From positions 248,001-312,000 of the forward strand of contig CAWBBL010000018.1 in assembly GCA_963786985.1 (NCBI GenBank): 64,000 nucleotides of DNA, given 5' to 3'. The DNA comes from Desertimonas sp963786985 (GTDB lineage: Bacteria; Actinomycetota; Acidimicrobiia; Acidimicrobiales; Ilumatobacteraceae). Of this stretch, positions 53,096-62,119 are shown in pieces. The position numbers and the translations under genes were made by a program. Position 1 is the first letter of the stretch; every line of letters begins with the position of its first letter. The notes under the pieces were generated by a model. That model was given only the letters and a program-made list of their open reading frames with translations. It was not told the origin of the DNA and searched no databases.

Positions 53096-53143
53096 ACCGA
53101 AGGGTGCCAGTAGGACCGTTCCGTCACATTGGCACCCTTTGGT
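53096..53143. terminator. hairpin between convergent VOC and mutase genes
   Basis: ACCGAAGGGTGCCA (53096-53109) and TGGCACCCTTTGGT (53130-53143) pair with one mismatch over 14 bp around a 20-base centre. It lies between the two stops (53093 and 53149) and starts 3 bases after the VOC stop; no U-tract. A bidirectional terminator, of the same general size as other palindromes here but unrelated in sequence. Confidence 0.65.
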
Positions 53144-53148
53144 CGCTC

Positions 53149-54792
53149 TTAGATCGTCGGCACCTCGACGTGGCGGCCGAACACGGTGCCGAGGGCGGCC
53201 ATCATCTCGCCGAGCGTGGCGTAGGTGTTGGCGGCGTCGATCAGTGCCGGCATCAGGTTGATCTCGGGGTCGGCTGCTTCGGTGGCGAGGCGGGCCAGGG
53301 CGGCGTCGACGGCGGCGGCGTTGCGCTCGTGGCGGACCTGCTCGAGCCGTTTGAGCTGGCGGGCTTCGTCCTCGTGGGTGATCTGCAGCAATTCGATGGG
53401 ATCGTCGCCGTTGCCGTCGGTGAAGGCGTTGACCCCGACAACGATGCGCCGGCCTTCGTTCTGCTTGCGTTCCAACTCGTAGGCCGAGTCGGCGATGCGC
53501 CCCTGGAACCAGTTGTCCTCGATCCCCCGGATGCACCCTTCGAGCATCGAGCCACCCCCGATGTCGTCGAGGTGGTCGAAGATCGCCGTCGCCTGCCGTT
53601 CCAACTCGTCGGTCAGCGCCTCGACGAACCACGAGCCACCCAACGGGTCAGCGACGTGGGCCACGTTCGTTTCATGGGCGATGACCTGCTGGGTGCGCAA
53701 CGCGATGCGCGCCGCCTTGGCCGCCGGAAGGGCCATCGCCTCGTCCATCGAGTTGGTGTGCAGACTCTGGGTGCCGCCGAGCACGCCGGCCAGCGCCTCG
53801 ATCGCCGTGCGCACGATGTTGACCTCCGGTTGCTGGGCCGTCAACGACACACCTGCGGTCTGGGTGTGGAACCGCATCATCTGCGAACGGTCATCGGCGG
53901 CCCCATAGCGATCACGCATCCACCGCGCCCAGATCCGCCGGGCAGCCCGATACTTGGCGATCTCCTCGAAGAAATCGATGTGGGCGTTGAAGAAGAAGGA
54001 CAGCCGCGGGGCGAACGCGTCCACCGGCAAACCTGATTGCATCGCCAATTCGACGTAGGCGAAGCCGTTGGCCAGCGTGAACGCCAACTCCTCCGCCGCC
54101 GTCGACCCCGCCTCCCGGATGTGATATCCCGAAATCGAGATCGAATGCCATCGCGGCATCTCCGCCGCGGCGAACCCGATCGTGTCACGCACCAACCGCA
54201 TCGACGGCCGCGGCGGGAACACGAACTCCTTCTGCGCCTGATACTCCTTCAAGATGTCGTTCTGCAGCGTCCCACCGAGACGGGCCCGCGGCACCCCGGC
54301 CTTCTCGGCCTGGGCGACGAACATCGCCATGATCACCGCCGCCGGCGAGTTGATCGTCATCGACGTCGTGATCGCCGCCAGGTCGATCCCGGCGTACAGG
54401 TCCTCCATGTCCGCCAGGCTGTCGATCGCCACCCCGCACCGCCCGACCTCACCCAACGCCATCGGATCGTCCGAGTCGATCCCCAGCAACGTCGGCATGT
54501 CGAACGCCGTCGACAACCCGTCACCGCCCGACCGGATGATCTCTTTGAACCGCCAGTTGGTGTCGTCCGCAGTCCCGAACCCGGCGAACAACCGCATCGT
54601 CCACAACTTCGACCGATACATCGACGCATACGGACCACGGGTGTACGGGAACTGACCGGGGTACTCGCCATCGGCCGAGCCGTACACCCCCTCCAACGGC
54701 ACCCCCGACATCGTCGAGAAGTCGGCATCGCGCAGCCGCGCCGCCTCGAACGCCCGCCGCCACTCGGTGCGCGGATCGACTGGCTTCGCCAC
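53149..54792 (-). CDS. mcmA: methylmalonyl-CoA mutase family large subunit (no B12 domain)
   Basis: 547 residues from GTG 54792 (an ORF start at 54849 is possible). The (beta/alpha)8 acyl-CoA-binding barrel has YGSADGEYPGQFPYTRGPYA, GLSTAFDMPTLLGIDSDDP, the FPPRPSMRLVRDTIGF Arg and SISISGYHIREAGS motifs. It lacks the cobalamin domain, so it must pair with a separate subunit, most likely 39711-40100. Mutase members act on methylmalonyl-CoA, isobutyryl-CoA or ethylmalonyl-CoA; the retained Arg favours methylmalonyl-CoA, but that is not certain. It is divergent from rarD. Confidence 0.9.
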   Translation of the reverse strand: MAKPVDPRTEWRRAFEAARLRDADFSTMSGVPLEGVYGSADGEYPGQFPYTRGPYASMYRSKLWTMRLFAGFGTADDTNWRFKEIIRSGGDGLSTAFDMPTLLGIDSDDPMALGEVGRCGVAIDSLADMEDLYAGIDLAAITTSMTINSPAAVIMAMFVAQAEKAGVPRARLGGTLQNDILKEYQAQKEFVFPPRPSMRLVRDTIGFAAAEMPRWHSISISGYHIREAGSTAAEELAFTLANGFAYVELAMQSGLPVDAFAPRLSFFFNAHIDFFEEIAKYRAARRIWARWMRDRYGAADDRSQMMRFHTQTAGVSLTAQQPEVNIVRTAIEALAGVLGGTQSLHTNSMDEAMALPAAKAARIALRTQQVIAHETNVAHVADPLGGSWFVEALTDELERQATAIFDHLDDIGGGSMLEGCIRGIEDNWFQGRIADSAYELERKQNEGRRIVVGVNAFTDGNGDDPIELLQITHEDEARQLKRLEQVRHERNAAAVDAALARLATEAADPEINLMPALIDAANTYATLGEMMAALGTVFGRHVEVPTI

Positions 54793-54836
54793 GAGGCCGA
54801 TGCTACGGCCCTCGATCGCCCGTAGCGTGGCCGGAC

Positions 54837-55769
54837 GTGACTCCGGCACCCCCCGCCCACGACCTCGCTCGTGGGCTGCGCGCCGGGACCCTGGCCTTCG
54901 CCATGTGGGGGCTGCTGACGATCTACTGGAAGCAGCTCACCTCGTTCAACGCCCTGGAGTTGATCGGCTGGCGGATCGCCTCGGCATCGGTGGTCATGGC
55001 CGTCGTCGTGACGGTGCGCCGTCGGTGGCCGACGATCCGCGCGGCGTTCGCCGACCGAGCCCTGGCGATTCGCATCACCATTGCCGCCGGGTTGCTCACC
55101 GCCAACTGGACGGCGTACGTCTACGCAGTCGTTCACGGCCGCGTCATCGAGACCGCCCTGGGGTACTTCATGGCCCCGCTGGGGACGATGGTCCTGGGAA
55201 TCACCGTGCTCAAGGAACGACCGTCGTCGGCGCAGAAGGTGGCCATCGCTCTCGGCGCCGTTGCGGTGGTCGAGTTGACGGCGTCCTACGGCCGGCTGCC
55301 GATCTCGGCGCTCGTCATGGCGGCGAGCTGGAGCGTTTACGGCCTGCTCAAACGGCGGGTCCCCTTGCCGGCGATCGAGGGCTTCGCCGCCGAGTCGTTC
55401 GTTCTCGTCGTCCCGGCGGTGATCGTCATCGCGGCCACCGCCGGAATGGCCGACAGCATCCCGCACAGCGCGGACGCCGCGCATCTCGCCCTCGTGTCCT
55501 TCGCCGGCATTTCGACGGCGGTGCCCCTGATCCTCTTCGCCTTCGCCGCCACGCGGGTCCCGTTCACGGTGCTCGGGCCGCTGCAGTACCTCGTCCCGAC
55601 GATCAACTTCCTGCTCGGCTGGGCGCTGTACGACGAGGAGCTCCCGGCGGCTCGCCTGTTCGGCTTCGGGATGGTGTGGGCGGCGCTGCTGATCACGACC
55701 GTCGAGAGCGTGCGCAGCACCGTCACTCGACGGGCCGCCTCCCGCGTCCCCGCCGTTTCGGCGGATTAG
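54837..55769 (+). CDS. rarD: RarD-type EamA transporter
   Basis: 310 residues, ten membrane spans in two EamA repeats. LAFAMWGLLTIYWKQLTSFNALELIGWRIA at the N-terminus is the RarD signature, with GYFMAPLGTMVLGITVLKER in the middle and LQYLVPTINFLLGWALYDEELP near the end. RarD belongs to the drug/metabolite transporters; the substrate is unknown (chloramphenicol-resistance link in E. coli is only historical). GTG 54837 is 44 bases from the divergent mutase start. Confidence 0.9.
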   Translation: MTPAPPAHDLARGLRAGTLAFAMWGLLTIYWKQLTSFNALELIGWRIASASVVMAVVVTVRRRWPTIRAAFADRALAIRITIAAGLLTANWTAYVYAVVHGRVIETALGYFMAPLGTMVLGITVLKERPSSAQKVAIALGAVAVVELTASYGRLPISALVMAASWSVYGLLKRRVPLPAIEGFAAESFVLVVPAVIVIAATAGMADSIPHSADAAHLALVSFAGISTAVPLILFAFAATRVPFTVLGPLQYLVPTINFLLGWALYDEELPAARLFGFGMVWAALLITTVESVRSTVTRRAASRVPAVSAD

Positions 55770-55810
55770 CCTCGACCACACGTGCCTGCCCCCGACCAGA
55801 GGTTGATCCG

Positions 55811-56248
55811 ATGCGCCGCGTGACCGCCGCAGCCGCCGCTGCTGCCGCTGCCCTGGGGCTGGCGGCCTGCTCCCCCGATGCCGCCGACTTCCGGGAGGCG
55901 GCCGAGAACTACATCGAGAGCAGGGAGTTCTCGGAGGCCGCCCGGCTCGTCGAGTACACCGAGGCGCAGTGCGAGGAGCCGGAGTCGACGGCCGAGGACA
56001 CGATCTACACGTGCACGGCGACCGCCGAGGACGGCAGCCAATGGATGTTCGACGTCGAGATCACCGGCAAGTCCGACCTCGTCGTGATCAACACGCCGAC
56101 CCCCGTGGCACAAGCCACTGCCGACTCGTCGGTCCCCGACAGCACCGCCCCGGCGCCGACGACGTCGGCCGGGCCGACGACCTCGGCGGGTGCCGCGACG
56201 ACAGCGACCACCGCCCCCGGCCCGACGACGACCTCGACGACCGGCTGA
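55811..56248 (+). CDS. putative secreted lipoprotein with Thr/Ala-rich tail
   Basis: 145 residues. Signal peptide with lipobox LAAC at the Cys near residue 20 (ALGLAACSPDAADF). The middle has a two-Cys, EDG-containing segment (YTCTATAEDGSQWMF) reminiscent of DUF4333 domains; the C-terminal 40 residues are Thr/Ala/Pro repeats (TTSAGPTTSAGA) typical of surface-anchored linkers. Function unknown. ATG 55811 is 41 bases after rarD. Its stop is 1 base before the stop of the convergent binding-protein gene. Confidence 0.75.
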   Translation: MRRVTAAAAAAAAALGLAACSPDAADFREAAENYIESREFSEAARLVEYTEAQCEEPESTAEDTIYTCTATAEDGSQWMFDVEITGKSDLVVINTPTPVAQATADSSVPDSTAPAPTTSAGPTTSAGAATTATTAPGPTTTSTTG

Positions 56249-56249
56249 G

Positions 56250-57562
56250 CTACTCCGCGGGCGTCAACTCGAACGAGTATGACCTCGCCGATGTCGGTGT
56301 AGAAGCCGTCCTCGGCGTCGTACTGGCCGATCTGGACGTCCTGCGAGTAGAAGCGCGTCCTCCTCGCCGTTCATCGTGTAGTTCATCCCCTCGCGTAGCA
56401 GCGTCGGGTGGAAGCTGAGGTTGCGGGCGGCGTTGATGATCGACGCCTGGGTGAGACCGTCGGGCGACTCCAGGGCGTCGAGCAGCACGGCGACGGTGAC
56501 CTCACCGGCGTTCCATCCGGCCCCGCCCGTGGTGATGATGTCGCCCAGGCCCTGCGCTTCCATCTCGGCGATGTACGAGGCGACCGGCTCGACGGCGGCG
56601 ACTTCGGGGTTGGCGACGTCGACGATGCCCATCGCCGCCGACGTGTAGATGCCGTCGGCGTTCGGGCCGGCGGCGCCGAGGATGAGTGCGCTGGCGGCGC
56701 ACGTGTTGGTCATGTACACCACGGGCTCCCAACCGGTGGCCGCCTTGGCATTGGCGAGTTCGTTGAGGAACGAGACGCACCCGGCGCCGAGGGGCACGGT
56801 CACGAGCACGTCGGGCGCCTCGTCGGCGAGGCTCGACACCTGGGCCTGCGGCGGCGCCTCGTCGCCGAGTTCGACGGTCTCTTCGGCGACGATCTCCAAC
56901 CCGGCTTCGTCGGCGGCGGCGCGGAAGTTGTCCATCGAGATGTTGCCGAACTCGTTGTTGACGTAGTACAGCCCGATCGTCGAATCCGGGAAGATTGCGG
57001 CGATGTGCTGGGCGTAGCCCCCGAACTCGTACTCGTAGGACGTCAGCAGACCCGTCGTCCACGGGTAGTCGGCGACCTCGCCGAAACGCGGATCACCGGC
57101 CAGCACATTGAGCTGGGGGATGCACTCCTCGTTGAGCGTGTCGCGCACGGCAAGGTTGTTCTGCGTGCCGATGATCCCGGCGAAGATGTGCACGCCGTCG
57201 TCGATCAGCCCGTTGACGACGCCGGGCGTCAACGCCGGGTCGAACTGATCGTCACCGATCGTCAGCTCGAGCTCGTAGCCGGGAACGAGGTCGTTCTCGT
57301 TGGCGTAGTTGACGTACGCCTCGAGACCGCGCGCCGCCGGCTCGAACGCCGCCGCCGCCGCGCCACCCGACAACGGCATCGCCGAGCCGATCTTGATCGT
57401 TCCCTCGATGGGGGCGTTCACCCGATCGGGGTCGGAGCAGTCCCCGGTGTCGACCGTCCAACCCTCCTCGGATCCGGCGCCGGCGTGGCCGAGGCCGGCG
57501 AAGGAGAAGGCGAGCACGGACGCGCCGACAACGGCGAGAACGCGAGTGGAGCGCGACGTCAT
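56250..57562 (-). pseudogene. branched-chain amino-acid type ABC substrate-binding protein, two 3' frameshifts
   Basis: From ATG 57562, a signal peptide (STRVLAVVGASVLAFSFAGLG) and periplasmic-binding type I fold: IKIGSAMPLSGGAAAA, VVNGLIDDGVHIFAGIIGTQ, IGLYYVNNEFGNISMDNFRAAA. At about 56358 an inserted base shifts the frame; the tail FYSQDVQIGQYDAEDGFYTD is in another frame, and near 56275 a further shift gives YSFELTPAE and the stop at 56250-56252. Uncorrected, it reads to 56264. About 425 residues expected. It is the last gene of the liv-like operon and starts inside the livM stop (overlap 4 bases). Confidence 0.82.
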
Positions 57563-58722
57563 GGAGTCTCCTCTGTGGAAGCGGGTAGGAACGGTTCGTC
57601 GATCGTCGGGTCGAGACCTTCCTCGACGGGCGGGACATTACTACGGGTGCCCGCCGGCCTGGGAACGACCACGAGGGCCTTCGCCGCGAGCCGTTTGAGC
57701 AGGCCGACGATGCCGAAGGGAGCGACGAACATCAACACGAGGAGGGCTACGGCGAGGATGAACGTGGCGGGCGAGCTGTTCAGCCAGCCGAACAGCACGC
57801 CGATGATGCCGGAGCTCTCGGCGCCCCACTCTCGGGTGCGATTCTCGACGAGCACGTAGACAAAGGCGCCGACGATCGGGCCCCACAGCGTGGCCCCACC
57901 ACCGATGACCATGATCACGACGAACGTGATCGAACCGATCAGGGTGAAGTACCGCAGGTCCGGGTTGACGCCGTTGAGGCCGATCCCGAACAGGGCGCCG
58001 GCCACCGCGGTCATCGCCGCCGAGAGGCCGTAGACGATCGTCTGGGTGCGCGCCCGGTTGACTCCCATCACCGCTGCCGCGGTCTCGTTGTCACGGATCG
58101 CCACGAGCGAACGCCCGACACGACTCTTCACGACGCCGCGACAGATCAGGTAGGACACGACCGCGAGGATCACGGCGAGCCAATACATCCACACGGCCCG
58201 GCCGCGTCGGCCGTCGAGCTCTCCGAGGATCGGCCACTCCGGGATGTCGTCGTACTGCAGGTCGTCGATCCCCCGCGCCCCGTCGGTGAGCCATTCCAGC
58301 TTCCGCCACTTGACCAACTGCGGGAACAACACGGCCAAGGCGATCGAGGTGAGGGCGAGGTAGACACCCTTGAGCCGGAGGGCGGGTAGCGAGGTCAGGC
58401 AGCCGACGACGAAGCCGACGACCGCCGCGATGTACAGCGTCCATCCCTGCGTCCACCCGTAGTGGTCGACGAGCACGGCCATCGTGTAGGCACCCAGACC
58501 GAAGTAGGCAGAGTGTCCGAGGGAGATCAGCCCACCGAAGCCCATCACCAGGTTGAGCGCCATCGCCACGGTCGCCAGCTCGAGCGCGGTCGTCATGTCG
58601 CTGATCGTCGAGGGCTGGGCACGTGTCGGGATGTACACGATCAGGGCGATCGTGGCGGCGACCCACAGCAGCCGGATCGCCCAGTGCGCCGGCGAGCCCC
58701 AGTGAACCTTCACGGGCATCAT
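57559..58722 (-). CDS. livM: branched-chain amino-acid type ABC permease (LivM)
   Basis: 387 residues from ATG 58722 (MMPVKVHWGSPAHW). The LivM core has NLVMGFGGLISLGHSAYFGLGAYTM and the EAA-like loop RNETAAAVMGVNRARTQTIVYGL-type segment; ten spans. It forms the channel with LivH. The C-terminus ends in an acidic non-membrane tail of about 50 residues. The gap of about 120 bp to livH contains a family 2 repeat, an unusual gap in an otherwise tight operon. Confidence 0.9.
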   Translation of the reverse strand: MMPVKVHWGSPAHWAIRLLWVAATIALIVYIPTRAQPSTISDMTTALELATVAMALNLVMGFGGLISLGHSAYFGLGAYTMAVLVDHYGWTQGWTLYIAAVVGFVVGCLTSLPALRLKGVYLALTSIALAVLFPQLVKWRKLEWLTDGARGIDDLQYDDIPEWPILGELDGRRGRAVWMYWLAVILAVVSYLICRGVVKSRVGRSLVAIRDNETAAAVMGVNRARTQTIVYGLSAAMTAVAGALFGIGLNGVNPDLRYFTLIGSITFVVIMVIGGGATLWGPIVGAFVYVLVENRTREWGAESSGIIGVLFGWLNSSPATFILAVALLVLMFVAPFGIVGLLKRLAAKALVVVPRPAGTRSNVPPVEEGLDPTIDEPFLPASTEETP

Positions 58723-58805
58723 CGAGACCTGCACGATCCGATGCGAGTGACGAGGCGCCAGCCCCGCCTGCGTGGCGCCGGAACGGCGGCGTGGAGCGGC
58801 CAATC

Positions 58806-58834
58806 ACGGCCTGCGTGGCCGGGGAACGCAATGA
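58806..58834 (+). repeat. family 2 dispersed repeat, copy between livH and livM
   Basis: Identical over 29 nt to the copies at 12974-13002 and (minus) 9883-9911. It is on the plus strand while the operon runs on the minus strand, so it does not provide a start here. A degenerate partial duplicate (CCTGCGTGGCGCCGGAACGG) lies just upstream at about 58768-58787. Confidence 0.85.
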
Positions 58835-58842
58835 ACGGCATG

Positions 58843-59760
58843 TCAGACCCGTTCGACTTTCTCGGTGCCGAACAGGCCAGACGGCTTGACGAAGAGCACG
58901 ACGAAGATGCACAACAGGGCGACCGACAGCTTCATCTCCTGGCCGACCCAGCCGGGAGCGAACTCGGCGGCGAGGTTCTCGACGACGCCGATCGACAGAC
59001 CGCCGACCACCGCTCCGATCGGGCTGTCGAGTCCGCCGAGGGTCGCGGCCGCCGAGGCGTACACGAAGATCGTGAACATCATCGTCGGCGTCACCTGGGC
59101 CTGGGCCCCGGCGACCATCACCCCGGCGAGGGCAGCGAGTGCCCCACTCAAACCCCACGAGCCGGCGAGGACGAGCTTCGTCGGCACCCCCACCAGCTTG
59201 CTGGACTCCGGATTGCTGGCGACGGCCCGCATCGCCAGGCCGATCTTCGTCTTGGCGAACAGCAGGAACAGCAGGGCGCTGGCGGCCAGCGTCACGAGGA
59301 GCGTGCCGATGTCCTCCCACCGCCAGACCGCGCCGAACAGTCGGACGAAGTCGTCGGGATCGTTCGGGAACAGGCTGTCGATCTCCTCCGAGGGCGGCGC
59401 ACCCCACCGGCCACTGTCGATGGCGTTGATTCCGAGGAGGATGGCGATCAGGGCGACGAACACGGCGAGCGGCGACTTCTTGGACAGCGGACTGACGATG
59501 AACACTTCGGTGGCTGCTCCGAGGGCGAACCCGAACGCCATCCCGGCGATCGTGGCCACCCACAAGGGGAGCGTCGACTCGCCGAACAAGGTCCACGTCG
59601 TGACGACCCAGACGATGTAGGCGCTGAACGTGGCCATCTCGCCGGCCGCGAAGTTGAGATGTCCGGTTCCCCGGAACACGACGACGAGGCCGAGGGCGAC
59701 GAGGGCGTAGATCGCCCCCGACGACAGACCGAGGAACACGGCATCGAAGAAGCGGTCCAC
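58843..59760 (-). CDS. livH: branched-chain amino-acid type ABC permease (LivH)
   Basis: 305 residues, about eight spans. The N-terminus VFLGLSSGAIYALVALGLVVVFRGTGHLNFAAGEMA and the internal GLAMRAVASNPESSKLVGV (EAA-like loop) are typical of LivH. It forms the channel with LivM. An insert of about 35 acidic residues (PPSEEIDSLFPNDPDDFV) between spans 3 and 4 is seen in many actinobacterial versions. GTG 59760 is adjacent to the livF stop. Confidence 0.92.
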   Translation of the reverse strand: MDRFFDAVFLGLSSGAIYALVALGLVVVFRGTGHLNFAAGEMATFSAYIVWVVTTWTLFGESTLPLWVATIAGMAFGFALGAATEVFIVSPLSKKSPLAVFVALIAILLGINAIDSGRWGAPPSEEIDSLFPNDPDDFVRLFGAVWRWEDIGTLLVTLAASALLFLLFAKTKIGLAMRAVASNPESSKLVGVPTKLVLAGSWGLSGALAALAGVMVAGAQAQVTPTMMFTIFVYASAAATLGGLDSPIGAVVGGLSIGVVENLAAEFAPGWVGQEMKLSVALLCIFVVLFVKPSGLFGTEKVERV

Positions 59761-59761
59761 G

Positions 59762-60469
59762 TCAGTACCCGAGGTAGGCCTTGCGCAGGCTGTCGTCGTT
59801 GGCGATCGTCTCGGCGTCGCCGGTGGCGACGATCCTGCCGGTCTCCAGCAGGTACACGCGGTGGGCGATCTGGAGGGCGAGGTTGGCGTTCTGCTCGACG
59901 AGCAGAACCGCGATGCTCCAGCGAGCGTTGAGATCGGCGATGATCTTGAACAGCTCCCTGGTGATCAGCGGCGCCAGCCCGAGGCTCGGCTCGTCGCACA
60001 GCAGCAGCTTCGGGCGGCTCATCAGCGCCCGGGCCACGGCGAGCATCTGCTGCTCACCGCCCGACAGGCTCCCCGCTCGCTGGCCGCGCCGCTCGGACAG
60101 CCGGGGGAACGTCTCGTACCACAGGTCGATGTCGAGGCCGACCTCACCGTCCTTGCGCGTGTAGGCGCCGATCCGCAGGTTGTCCTCGACCGACAGCTCC
60201 GGAAACGTGCCGCGCCCCTGGGGGACCTGGGCGATGCCCAGGCGGACGATGTTCTCGGGCGCCATCGTGGTGATGTCGTCGCCGTCGAACGTGATCGCTC
60301 CGTGGCGCTGGATCGTCCCGGAAATCGCCCTCATCGTGGTCGTCTTGCCGGCCCCGTTGGCACCGAGGATGACGACGATCTCACCGGGCTCGACCATCAG
60401 GTTGACGTGGTGCAACACGTTGACCGGCCCGTACCCGGCGCGCAACCCCTCCACCTCGAGGAGACTCAT
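59762..60469 (-). CDS. livF: ABC transporter ATP-binding protein (LivF)
   Basis: 235 residues from ATG 60469, with a GAGGAG ribosome site at 60460-60465 region. Walker A GANGAGKTT, signature LSGGEQQMLAVARAL, Walker B LLLCDEPSLGLAP, H-loop downstream. Short LivF-type subunit without the C-terminal extension. It pairs with LivG to energise the permease. The 82-bp gap to livG holds a long hairpin. Confidence 0.93.
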   Translation of the reverse strand: MSLLEVEGLRAGYGPVNVLHHVNLMVEPGEIVVILGANGAGKTTTMRAISGTIQRHGAITFDGDDITTMAPENIVRLGIAQVPQGRGTFPELSVEDNLRIGAYTRKDGEVGLDIDLWYETFPRLSERRGQRAGSLSGGEQQMLAVARALMSRPKLLLCDEPSLGLAPLITRELFKIIADLNARWSIAVLLVEQNANLALQIAHRVYLLETGRIVATGDAETIANDDSLRKAYLGY

Positions 60470-60492
60470 GGCAGCACCTCGCAACGGCGTGG

Positions 60493-60539
60493 TTCTGCGG
60501 AGTCAGATGCACCGGGTCGGTGCAGCTGGCTCTGCAGAA
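60493..60539 (-). repeat. 21-bp-arm hairpin between livG and livF
   Basis: Arms 60493-60513 and 60519-60539 (TTCTGCGGAGTCAGATGCACC-type, 18 of 21 pairs) around loop GGGTC. Same geometry as the family 1 B-C hairpin but a different sequence. In an operon it would modulate expression of downstream livF-H-M-K relative to livG. Confidence 0.7.
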
Positions 60540-60551
60540 TCGTTGAATCCG

Positions 60552-61343
60552 TCACTCGGCAGCTCCGAGGTAGGCCTCGATGACGAGGGGGTCGGTGCGC
60601 ACGTCGGCGGGCAGGCCCTCGGCGATCTTGCGACCGAACTCCATCGCCACCACCCGGTCGGAGATCCCCATCACCATCGACATGTGGTGCTCGACGAGCA
60701 AGACGGTGAGGTCGAACTCGTCGCGGATCTCGACGATCGTCTCGCCGAGCTCGTCGACCTCCCCGTGGGTGAGTCCCGACGCCGGCTCGTCCATCAGCAA
60801 GAACCGCGGCCTGGCGGCGAGCGCCCTGGCGATCTCCAGGCGTTTGAGCGTGCCGAACGGCAGGCCGGCGGCCGGCCGGAACATCAGCGGGCCGAGGCCG
60901 AGCTGGACGAGCAGGTCGCCGGCGAAGTCGCGGGTGCGCCGGTTCTCGGCGGCCACACCGATGCGGCTGATCGCCTGGGCCACCCCGACGGTGCCCTGGC
61001 TGTGGGCCCCGACCATCACGTTCTCGAGCAGGCTCATCGAGGGGAACAGGGCGAGATTCTGGAACGTCCTGGCAATGCCGAGCGAGGCGATCTCGTGGGC
61101 CGGCACGGCCAACAGGTCGTGGCCGTCGTACGTGACCCTTCCGGACGTCGGTTCGTAGATCCGGCTGACGACGTTGAACATCGTCGTCTTGCCGGCCCCG
61201 TTGGGACCGATCAGCCCGCAGATGTGTCCCGGCTCGATGCCGAACGTGAGGCTGTCCAGGGCGACGATCCCCCCGAAGCGAACCGTCACCTGCTGCACGT
61301 CGACCAACGTCACTGGCTCGCCCCCACGGTGTGTGATCGGCAT
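60552..61343 (-). CDS. livG: ABC transporter ATP-binding protein (LivG)
   Basis: 263 residues from ATG 61343 (GTG 61382 possible). Walker A GPNGAGKTTMFNVV, the LivG-specific IARTFQNLALFPSMSLLENVMVG, a divergent signature (LPFGTLKRLEIARAL) and Walker B FLLMDEPASGLTH, H-loop VEHHMSMVM. First gene of the operon livG-livF-livH-livM-binding protein on the minus strand, a branched-chain amino acid or amide/urea-type uptake system; the exact substrate is open. Confidence 0.92.
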   Translation of the reverse strand: MPITHRGGEPVTLVDVQQVTVRFGGIVALDSLTFGIEPGHICGLIGPNGAGKTTMFNVVSRIYEPTSGRVTYDGHDLLAVPAHEIASLGIARTFQNLALFPSMSLLENVMVGAHSQGTVGVAQAISRIGVAAENRRTRDFAGDLLVQLGLGPLMFRPAAGLPFGTLKRLEIARALAARPRFLLMDEPASGLTHGEVDELGETIVEIRDEFDLTVLLVEHHMSMVMGISDRVVAMEFGRKIAEGLPADVRTDPLVIEAYLGAAE

Positions 61344-61420
61344 CGCCGGATCATCGTTGTCGGGGCGATACCGGAAGCGCACCGTAGCAGTCGGCCACTA
61401 CCCGTTGGCAGACTGCCCGG

Positions 61421-62098
61421 GTGACCGATCAACCGATCGACGCCGCCGAATCGGTGATCGTCGACACCGACGACGACCCCGGCGACGAGATCGTGCTGCC
61501 CTGGTGGCAACGCCCGTCGAACATCGTCATCCTGGTCGTCACCGGTGCCTTGATCGCCGGCATGATCGGCTGGCTGATCGCTGATTCGACGAACGACGTG
61601 GGGTCGTCCGAGGTCGATGTCGGCTTCCTGCAGGACATGAGCGAACACCACCGCCAGGCCGTCGATATGAGTTTCTCGTTCCTCAATCGACCCGACACGG
61701 ACCCTCGACTACAGACCGTCGCCCGTTCGATCATCTTCGAGCAGAGCGTCGAAGTCGGATTGATGCTGCAGCTGCTCGCCGAGATGGATGCCCCGGCGGT
61801 GGCCGACGACGGCCAAGCGATGGCCTGGATGGGCCATGCCATGGACTCCTCGGAGATGCCCGGGATGGCCACCGCGGCACAGCTCGACGAACTCGCCAGT
61901 GCCGAGGGTGCGGCAGCCGACGAGCTCTTCGTCGAGCTGATGTCGGCACACCACCAGGGCGGCATCGACATGGCCACCGAGGCAGCAGGCCGCGCCGACA
62001 ACGGCGATGTCCGCCGCTTCGCTGATTCCTGGGCACGCAACCAGCAGGCCGAGATCGTCGAGCTGGAAGGGCTGCTCGACGACGATTCAGCGGACTGA
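61421..62098 (+). CDS. DUF305 family membrane-anchored protein
   Basis: 225 residues. One N-terminal span (VILVVTGALIAGMIGWLIA) then an extracytoplasmic DUF305 helical domain with the repeated histidine motifs DMSEHHRQAVDMS and LMSAHHQGGIDMA. The two halves form a ferritin-like four-helix bundle; metal binding (copper in some) is suspected but unproven. GTG 61421. Divergent from livG; 22 bases before the metallopeptidase gene. Confidence 0.88.
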   Translation: MTDQPIDAAESVIVDTDDDPGDEIVLPWWQRPSNIVILVVTGALIAGMIGWLIADSTNDVGSSEVDVGFLQDMSEHHRQAVDMSFSFLNRPDTDPRLQTVARSIIFEQSVEVGLMLQLLAEMDAPAVADDGQAMAWMGHAMDSSEMPGMATAAQLDELASAEGAAADELFVELMSAHHQGGIDMATEAAGRADNGDVRRFADSWARNQQAEIVELEGLLDDDSAD

Positions 62099-62119
62099 GG
62101 CGCCCGTAGACTTGCGGCG

